A DNA stretch of 11,237 nt, from the NCBI GenBank assembly GCA_964561925.1, contig CAZLRW010000122.1, positions 1 through 11,237 of the forward strand, in the 5' to 3' direction. Source of the stretch: SZUA-430 sp964561925 (lineage in GTDB: Bacteria; Pseudomonadota; Alphaproteobacteria; Micropepsales; Micropepsaceae). Below are positions 7,196 through 11,237 of the stretch, piece after piece. The stretch's first letter is position 1. Each line of letters begins with the position of its first letter. The position numbers were made by a program, and so were the translations under genes. The notes beneath the pieces were generated by a model. The model was given only the letters and a program-made list of their open reading frames with translations. It ran no database searches and was not told the DNA's origin.

Positions 7196-7555
7196 ATGAC
7201 CAGGACTTTGAAGCTTGCCGTGATCGACGACGATGGCGTCTATCGCGGCGAGGTCGAGACCGTGAGCGATCCGCTCGACTGGGTGCGGTCCGAAAACCGC
7301 TTTCCGGTGCCCGACGGTTTCGATCTGCCGCCGCACCGCTACCAGCTGCGCAAGGACAAGACGACCGGCAAGGAGGCGTTCTGGCCGATCGCGCACGCGC
7401 GCGACGCGGCGGCCGAGAACCGGGCGCCGTCCGTGCAGGTGAACCCCGCGTTCATCGCCAAAGCGCTGCTCAAGTTTCAGAACGGCGAGAAGCTCGGGCC
7501 CGACGACGAGCGCCAGCTGCACGCGTTTCTGAACTCGTTCGACGGAAAGGCGTGA
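7196..7555 (+). CDS. Unknown small phage protein between tip and fibre genes (119 aa)
   Basis: I do not recognise this family. The 119-aa protein has a beta-like N-terminus (LKLAVIDDDGVYRGEVETV), a Trp/Pro-rich middle (DWVRSENRFPVPDGFDLPPH), a basic KDKTTGKEAFWPI stretch, and a helical C-terminus. No membrane segment or signal peptide is present. The ATG at 7196 has GAGAGG at 7181-7186 at suitable spacing. It follows the tip gene by 13 bases and precedes the fibre gene by 4 bases. A tip-associated or fibre-assembly role is plausible from position only. Confidence 0.72.
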   Translation: MTRTLKLAVIDDDGVYRGEVETVSDPLDWVRSENRFPVPDGFDLPPHRYQLRKDKTTGKEAFWPIAHARDAAAENRAPSVQVNPAFIAKALLKFQNGEKLGPDDERQLHAFLNSFDGKA

Positions 7556-7559
7556 GCCG

Positions 7560-8588
7560 ATGAGCCAGAACGATTTCGTCATCGCGAACGCCTCGGGCGC
7601 CTCGGTTCGCTCCGACATCAACTCCGCGCTGCAGGCGCTCGCCTCGCTGTCGTCCGGCACGGCCGCGCCCGGGACCACGTATCCGAACCAGCTGTGGCAC
7701 GACGAGACGAACGATCAGCTGAAGATCCGCGACGAGGCGAACACGTCGTGGATCATCATCGCCTCGAAGGTCGGCACGACCTGGACGCCGTACTGGCAGG
7801 GCACGGCGCAGGGCAACATGTCGACGCTGAGCTACGGCGCGATCGCGCAAGCGCTTATCATGTCGGCAAAGCAGATCGAAACCGCCAAGGTTTCCGTCGC
7901 CAGCGCCACGACGCCGAACCTGGTGACCGCGGCCGCGAACGCGATCGAGCTCACCGGCACGGTTCAGGTGAACGGCTACACGCTGGGCCAGGCCGGAACG
8001 CTTTACTATGTGGAGTATACGGGCGCCGGCCTGACGCTGCAGCACAACGCGACGTCGCACATTTTGCCGACGGGCGCGAACATCAGCGCGGCCGCCGGCG
8101 ACAGCTGGTTCATCTTATCGCGCGGCTCGAACAACGCGCGCATCCTCGGCTATCAGCGCGCCGACGGCACGGCGCTCGGCGGCGCGATCGCGACGCAGTC
8201 CGAGGTCGAGGCGGCGTCGCTCAACACGAAGTCGGTTTCGCCGGGCCGGATGCAGTATCATCCGGGCGTCGCGAAGTTCTTCGCCTCGATCGACTGCACC
8301 GGCACGTTCGCGACGCGCACGAGCCACAATCTGACGTCGACGACCGACAACGGCTCGGGACGCTGTCAGCTCAACATCGCGACCGACTTCTCGACCGCGG
8401 ACTGGATTTCGACCGCGTTCAACGGCGCGATCGTGGTCGGCAACCTCGCCGGCGCCTATTCCTCGCTGCGCTCGACCGACATGTCGGCGATGACGGCAGG
8501 CACGATCGAGTACCAGATCGGCAACGCCGCGAACGGCGCGCCGACCGACGTCGACGGCAACTGCTTTGCGGGCTTCGGCGATCAGTGA
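7560..8588 (+). CDS. Tail fibre protein
   Basis: A 342-aa protein with two patterns common in phage fibres. Residues about 4-68 have the widespread N-terminal attachment motif: NDFVIANASGASVRSDINSA, then a segment on input geometry ending in YPNQLWHDETNDQLKIRD and a W-plus-isoleucine strand. Residues about 235-340 resemble the C-terminal fibre domain that starts PGVAKFF and continues through a TSHNLTSTTDNGSGRCQLNI strand pair. The middle is Ala/Thr/Gly-rich and beta-prone, as in trimeric fibres. The role would be host surface binding. ATG 7560 has GGAAAGG at 7544-7550. The stop overlaps the next start as GTGA. No intramolecular chaperone or enzyme motif is seen. Confidence 0.85.
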   Translation: MSQNDFVIANASGASVRSDINSALQALASLSSGTAAPGTTYPNQLWHDETNDQLKIRDEANTSWIIIASKVGTTWTPYWQGTAQGNMSTLSYGAIAQALIMSAKQIETAKVSVASATTPNLVTAAANAIELTGTVQVNGYTLGQAGTLYYVEYTGAGLTLQHNATSHILPTGANISAAAGDSWFILSRGSNNARILGYQRADGTALGGAIATQSEVEAASLNTKSVSPGRMQYHPGVAKFFASIDCTGTFATRTSHNLTSTTDNGSGRCQLNIATDFSTADWISTAFNGAIVVGNLAGAYSSLRSTDMSAMTAGTIEYQIGNAANGAPTDVDGNCFAGFGDQ

Positions 8589-9160
8589 TCGCGACGCATG
8601 TCATCGTCTACAACCGGAAGGCCGCGGACGATCCGGGCGTGTCGGTCTGCAGGCCGGTGCCCGAGATCATGCGCTTTATGGTGCACGGCGGCATGTGGAA
8701 CGACCGGCCGCGTGGCTTCGTGCGCACCCAGGTCGAACGCATGGTCGCGCGCGGCATCGCCGAGCGCGCCGCGCGGCGCTATGCGAACGCCGTCACCTAC
8801 GGCGGCAAGACGCAAGCCGAGGCGTTCGAGATCATCGCCGAGCGCGACTGCGCGCCGCTGGGCACCGCGATCGAGGTGATGCCGATCGGCGATCTGCCGG
8901 CGGACCGGTGGTTTCGCGACGCGTGGGTGCGCTCGGCGAACGGCGGCCCGATCTCGATCGACCTGGTCAAGGCGCGCGAGATCCAGCGGTCGCGCATCGC
9001 GGGCGCCCTGTCGATGGCGAACCTGTCGCTTGCACAACGCATGCGGCGCCTGATCCGGCTCGAGACGATGACGATCGAGCGCGCGATCGCGCGGGCCGGC
9101 GACGAACACGAATTGCGGCGCGTCTGGCCGCGCGAACTCAGAGAGGTGAACGCCGCATGA
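8585..9160 (+). CDS. Fibre-adjacent phage protein of unknown function, GTG start (191 aa)
   Basis: A 191-aa protein. The start is GTG 8585, overlapping the fibre stop as GTGA; the next in-frame ATG would discard about 28 residues, including the well-formed strand THVIVYN. The middle contains DLPADRWFRDAWVRSANGG followed by ISIDLVKAREIQRSRI. This arrangement (a D-R-x-F-R-x-A-W motif, then a V-K-A-R-E-I-x-R-x-R-I helix) recurs in unnamed small proteins encoded beside phage tail fibres, as far as I recall. The C-terminus is helical and strongly basic-acidic. No catalytic motif or membrane segment is visible. A fibre-associated or chaperone role is possible by position; function is unknown. Confidence 0.72.
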   Translation: MIATHVIVYNRKAADDPGVSVCRPVPEIMRFMVHGGMWNDRPRGFVRTQVERMVARGIAERAARRYANAVTYGGKTQAEAFEIIAERDCAPLGTAIEVMPIGDLPADRWFRDAWVRSANGGPISIDLVKAREIQRSRIAGALSMANLSLAQRMRRLIRLETMTIERAIARAGDEHELRRVWPRELREVNAA

Positions 9161-9474
9161 GCAAGATCATCGTCTACTACGAAGGCGCCAAAGTGACGGG
9201 GTACGAAAACGTCGAGGCGAACATGCTCGAAGCCGCGTGCTTCGGCCTCAAGGGCGAGGACGCGGTCGCGTTCGACCGCGCGATCCGCGCGCTCGGCCGC
9301 GACGTCGTCGCGCGCTTCATGTCGACGACCCCGAAGAAGGACGCCGACGCGGCGCTCGCCGACATCGCGGGCACGCGCGGGCGGGCCTACATCCTCGCCG
9401 ATCCGCGCATGCTGCCCGACGGCGCGTTTGAGACCTGGGCCGTCAAGGGCGGCACGATCGTCAAAGCGGGGTAA
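9157..9474 (+). CDS. Unknown 105-aa phage protein
   Basis: I do not recognise this family. The protein begins with a strand (MSKIIVYYEGAKVTGYENVE) that loosely echoes the THVIVYN opening of the preceding protein; that may be coincidence. The body is helical (DAVAFDRAIRALGRDVVARF), then comes a short basic linker, and the C-terminus is beta-prone (FETWAVKGGTIVKAG). The start ATG 9157 overlaps the previous stop as ATGA and has GAGAGGTG at 9141-9148. It ends 3 bases before the endolysin gene. No signal peptide or membrane segment is seen. Confidence 0.74.
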   Translation: MSKIIVYYEGAKVTGYENVEANMLEAACFGLKGEDAVAFDRAIRALGRDVVARFMSTTPKKDADAALADIAGTRGRAYILADPRMLPDGAFETWAVKGGTIVKAG

Positions 9475-9477
9475 GCG

Positions 9478-9987
9478 ATGCTCGAACCGCTGTGGCTGAA
9501 CCTCGCGCGCAAGGAGCTCGGGGTGAAGGAGTTCGCCGGCGCGCCCGACAATCCGGCGATCGTGGCCTACTGGAAGGATGCGGGGCTCGCAGGCGTCGCG
9601 CAGGGCCAAGACGAGGTGCCGTGGTGCGCGGCGTTCGTGGGCGCGATGCTCGCGCGCGCGGCGACGCCGGCGTCGGGCAAGGCGAACGCGCGCTCGTACG
9701 AGGCGTGGGGGCGCAAGCTCGCGACCGGGTGCCTCGGCTGCGTCGTCGTGCTGTCGCGCCCGCCTTCGGCGTGGCAGGGACACGTTGCGTTCTACCTCGG
9801 CCAGGACCGCATCGCGCGGCGCATCTTCGTGCTCGGCGGCAATCAGAACGACGCGGTCACGATCGCCTCGTTCAGCGTCGACCGCGTCGTCGCGCTGCGC
9901 TGGCCCTCGGGCGGCTTGATCCAGCCGGAGTGGGTCGGGCCGCTGCCGCCGGTCGGCGGCGCGACGGCCAATCCCGACGCAGCCTGA
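9478..9987 (+). CDS. Endolysin-type cysteine peptidoglycan hydrolase (TIGR02594-like, CHAP/NlpC fold)
   Basis: A 169-aa protein matching the TIGR02594 family as I know it. The N-terminus has a substrate-side helix pattern (LARKELGVKEFAGAPDNPAI). The catalytic elements are complete: Cys50 in VPWCAAFVGAML, His102 in WQGHVAFYLG, and Asn122 in LGGNQNDAV, with RSYEAWGRKL between them. The family cleaves peptide bonds in peptidoglycan. There is no signal peptide, so release to the periplasm should depend on the holin encoded next. ATG 9478 is preceded by GCGGGG and lies 3 bases after the previous stop. A virion-bound tail hydrolase is the alternative, but position directly before a holin favours lysis. 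Confidence 0.87.
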   Translation: MLEPLWLNLARKELGVKEFAGAPDNPAIVAYWKDAGLAGVAQGQDEVPWCAAFVGAMLARAATPASGKANARSYEAWGRKLATGCLGCVVVLSRPPSAWQGHVAFYLGQDRIARRIFVLGGNQNDAVTIASFSVDRVVALRWPSGGLIQPEWVGPLPPVGGATANPDAA

Positions 9988-10010
9988 CGACGTCCGCCAA
10001 GAAAAAACGG

Positions 10011-10015
10011 GGAGG
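10011..10015 (+). promoter_or_regulatory. Strong ribosome binding site selecting the GTG start of the holin
   Basis: GGAGG at 10011-10015, inside a longer G-rich run, lies 5 bases before GTG 10021. No in-frame ATG begins the holin, so this site supports GTG as the true start. It sits in the only gap (33 bp) between endolysin and holin. Confidence 0.8.
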
Positions 10016-10020
10016 GTCCA

Positions 10021-10353
10021 GTGAACGAACTCGTGCATGCGGTCGAACTGTTTCTGGCGGCGATCTTCGCGATCGCGGTCGCCTTCGTCGGCGCGCTGAC
10101 GCGGCTCTTTCACGAGCACGCGCACGGTCAGCGATTGACCTGGGCGCGGGTCGCGTTCGCGCTACCGGGCGCGGTGCTGATGGGCGTGATCGGCACGGCC
10201 GTCGGGCAGTATCTTCATGCCGAGTGGGGCTTGCCCGAGCTCACGGGCGGCGCGCTCGGCGGCGCGCTCGGCTATCTCGGGCCCACGATCCTGAATGCCG
10301 TCGCGCAAGCCGCGATCAAACGCTGGGGGCAATCGAAGCCGGAGGATTCCTGA
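10021..10353 (+). CDS. Holin, three transmembrane helices (holin superfamily III / LydA-like)
   Basis: A 110-aa membrane protein with three predicted helices at about residues 9-26, 43-63 and 73-98, a His-rich loop (LFHEHAHGQRLTW), and a charged C-terminal tail (KRWGQSKPEDS). The LTGGALGGALGYLGPTIL segment resembles LydA-like phage holins, where a Gly-rich third helix is followed by a Gly-Pro. Holins form timed lesions in the inner membrane that let the endolysin reach the wall. It directly follows the endolysin gene, and its stop overlaps the next start as TGATG. The start is GTG 10021 with a strong GGAGG. Size and topology fit a class I type holin. Confidence 0.84.
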   Translation: MNELVHAVELFLAAIFAIAVAFVGALTRLFHEHAHGQRLTWARVAFALPGAVLMGVIGTAVGQYLHAEWGLPELTGGALGGALGYLGPTILNAVAQAAIKRWGQSKPEDS

Positions 10354-10493
10354 TGCGCAAACCGCTCGAACGCGTGTCGCTCCAGACGGGCAACCGCATC
10401 GCCTGGATCGCCGTCGGCCTGTTCGTTGCGTTCGTCGCGGGCTGGATCGCCCATGCGGCATCGAAGCCGATCTACTGTTTCTTCGCGGCCTGA
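10353..10493 (+). CDS. Small single-helix membrane protein in the lysis cassette (46 aa)
   Basis: A 46-aa gene too short for most annotation cutoffs. The N-terminus is basic and short, followed by a hydrophobic helix at about residues 16-36 (RIAWIAVGLFVAFVAGWIAH) and a short C-terminal tail, SKPIYCFFAA. ATG 10353 overlaps the holin stop (TGATG) and has a strong GGAGG at 10341-10345, seven bases away, which supports real translation. There is no lipobox around its Cys42, so it does not look like an outer-membrane spanin lipoprotein. A holin partner, antiholin or pinholin-like role is possible by context; function is unknown. Confidence 0.72.
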   Translation: MRKPLERVSLQTGNRIAWIAVGLFVAFVAGWIAHAASKPIYCFFAA

Positions 10494-10533
10494 CACGCCG
10501 CCCCTTTCCGCAGCAACCGATAAAGGTGACACC

Positions 10534-11157
10534 ATGAAACGCCTCGCAGCGTTCTACGCCGCCATGTTCGCGGCCTTCTTCATCTTCTTCGCCACGCAGC
10601 TTGCCGCGCAAGACCGGCCGCCGGTCGAGACCGCGATCGAGGCGCCCGCGCTCACGGAGGCGGAATTCAAGGCGCCGCCGGCGCCCGTTCGCGCGGCGGT
10701 CGTGCCGGTGCCCGACGCCGGCGGCGGCAGCGACTGGACGTCGATCGCGGATCAGGTGTTCAACGCCGCGGCACTTGGGCTCATCGGATGGATCATCAGG
10801 TTGATCGGACCGGCGCTCTTGCGGGCGTCCGATTGGATCGGTCAGCGCGCCGCGGCCGAGGACCTTCTGCGCGACGAAAAGATGGCCGGCCTGTCGAAGA
10901 TGGTGGGCGCGTTCGCGCTCGACCTTGCGCTCGGCCGTCTCGGCTATACGCGTGCCGATCTGAAAGACGTGCGGATCCGCAACGCCGCGCTTTCGATGGC
11001 GGCCGAGTTCGTGCGCGAGCAGTGGCCCGAGATCTGGAAGTGGGTCGACAAGGACAAGAACGGCCAGATCGACTGGTTTGAAGCGACGGCCGCGAACGAC
11101 CTGCCACCGGTCGACCACGCGAAGGCGGCCCTCGCCGGCGGCGCGCCGGCCGCCTGA
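10534..11157 (+). CDS. Membrane or secreted protein with a canonical EF-hand loop (207 aa)
   Basis: A 207-aa protein. Residues 1-26 look like a signal peptide or signal anchor (basic KR, then a long hydrophobic run, then QLAAQ). About 27-65 are a Pro/Ala-rich linker. About 75-97 are a second hydrophobic segment (LGLIGWIIRLIGPALL). About 105-170 are helical. Residues 172-183 fit the 12-residue EF-hand calcium loop exactly: Asp172, Asp174, Asn176, Gly177, Ile179, Asp180 and Glu183. ATG 10534 has AAAGG at 10522-10526. An in-frame ATG upstream at 10426 would overlap the small membrane gene and spoil the signal sequence. Position after the holin suggests a role in lysis or in the envelope. The helix-rich C-terminal half loosely recalls LLH-type phage holins, but I cannot assign it. 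Confidence 0.75.
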   Translation: MKRLAAFYAAMFAAFFIFFATQLAAQDRPPVETAIEAPALTEAEFKAPPAPVRAAVVPVPDAGGGSDWTSIADQVFNAAALGLIGWIIRLIGPALLRASDWIGQRAAAEDLLRDEKMAGLSKMVGAFALDLALGRLGYTRADLKDVRIRNAALSMAAEFVREQWPEIWKWVDKDKNGQIDWFEATAANDLPPVDHAKAALAGGAPAA

Positions 11158-11167
11158 CGTTTCGTCA
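11155..11167 (+). other. Short perfect inverted repeat over the stop codon
   Basis: TGACG (11155-11159) and CGTCA (11163-11167) form a 5-bp hairpin with a TTT loop, beginning at the TGA stop of the EF-hand gene. No T-run follows, so it is unlikely to be an efficient intrinsic terminator; it might be chance. Confidence 0.35.
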
Positions 11168-11195
11168 AACACTCACTCGAACGGAGATGCTTTCC

Positions 11196-11237
11196 ATGAA
11201 GACGATTCTGAACGCGATGGCCGCGACGTTCGCGGCG
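11196..11237 (+). CDS. Start of a gene with a signal-peptide-like N-terminus (truncated by the window)
   Basis: Fourteen codons are visible, reading MKTILNAMAATFAA, which looks like the start of an export signal: Lys at position 2 and then a small hydrophobic run. ATG 11196 has ACGGAG at 11181-11186 with good spacing. An in-frame ATG at 11187 is too close to that site. The product cannot be named. Confidence 0.6.
   Translation, partial: MKTILNAMAATFAA

Noticed and set aside
4101..7199. Plus-strand open frame of about 1032 codons in another frame of the tip gene
   Set aside because: It is dominated by Arg, Gly and Ala with no fold-like pattern. The 915-aa frame has clear domain structure and normal junctions, so this is a composition artefact.
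8598..8879. Alternative plus-strand ATG frame within the 191-aa gene
   Set aside because: The product is Arg/Ser/Ala-rich with no pattern, while the GTG 8585 frame has a fibre-neighbour motif and a coupled junction.
9988..10020. Possible promoter or terminator between endolysin and holin
   Set aside because: The A-run at 10002-10007 has no preceding stable hairpin and no convincing -35/-10 pair; the gap is best read as a ribosome binding site region.
8797..10125. Minus-strand open frame opposite the endolysin and neighbouring genes
   Set aside because: It is Arg-rich and lies across four plus-strand genes with strong junction evidence; a shadow frame.
10353..10493. Possible outer-membrane spanin lipoprotein
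   Set aside because: The single Cys is near the C-terminus and not in a lipobox, and the hydrophobic segment is a full transmembrane helix.
10426..10533. Upstream in-frame ATG extension of the EF-hand protein
   Set aside because: It would overlap the 46-aa gene and bury the signal sequence. ATG 10534 has its own AAAGG and gives a proper signal-like start.
1..11237. CRISPR array, tRNA, attachment site or insertion sequence
   Set aside because: Reading through, I saw no regularly spaced repeats, cloverleaf-like gene, terminal inverted repeats or integrase. Recurrent GCGATCGCG-type strings are expected from the base composition.

Overview
This window is one continuous plus-strand run of tailed-phage (siphovirus-type) late genes. 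It covers the end of a tail structural gene, the tail assembly chaperones, tape measure, tail tip, tail fibre and the lysis module. There is no integrase, repressor, tRNA, IS element or bacterial housekeeping gene, so the sequence does not show whether this is a free phage or a prophage. Base composition is very GC-rich (one hand-counted stretch, 6001-6060, is 48/60 G+C). The first chaperone resembles the gp10 family of alphaproteobacterial gene transfer agents (GTAs). Together these suggest a phage of a GC-rich alphaproteobacterium, possibly Hyphomicrobiales/Rhizobiales; this is an inference from family resemblance.

Layout. 1-135 is the C-terminus of a probable tail tube or other tail protein. 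138-691 is a pair of tail assembly chaperone reading frames that look joined by a programmed -1 frameshift: an in-frame G GGA AAC heptamer lies at 449-455, followed by a possible stem-loop. 702-2561 is the tape measure protein. 2558-4431 holds four small tail genes: an unknown 88-aa protein, a distal-tail-like protein, a hub-like protein and a DUF6950/NlpC-P60-like protein. 4435-7182 is a large lambda-J-like tip protein with fibronectin-III-like domains. 7196-7555 is an unknown 119-aa protein, 7560-8588 a tail fibre, and 8585-9474 two small unknown proteins. 9478-9987 is a cysteine-type endolysin (TIGR02594-like) and 10021-10353 a three-helix holin. 10353-10493 is a 46-aa single-helix membrane protein, and 10534-11157 a membrane or secreted protein with a textbook EF-hand calcium loop. 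From 11196 another gene with a signal-peptide-like start runs off the window.

How it works together. The chaperones G and GT-like would load onto the tape measure while tail tube polymerises along it. The Dit, hub, peptidase-like and J-like proteins form the tip, and the fibre gives host contact. Holin and endolysin release progeny, possibly helped by the small membrane protein and the EF-hand protein. Genes are packed with gaps of 0-40 bp, and six junctions overlap (ATGA, TAATG, TGATG or GTGA), which implies one long transcript with translational coupling. I saw no promoter or strong terminator inside the window.

The most notable signals are the -1 frameshift site in the chaperone pair, the EF-hand membrane protein next to the lysis genes, the 46-aa membrane gene, and a patch of unusual codon use inside the tape measure gene. 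None of these amounts to a wholly new system; most of the window is a recognisable phage tail and lysis module.
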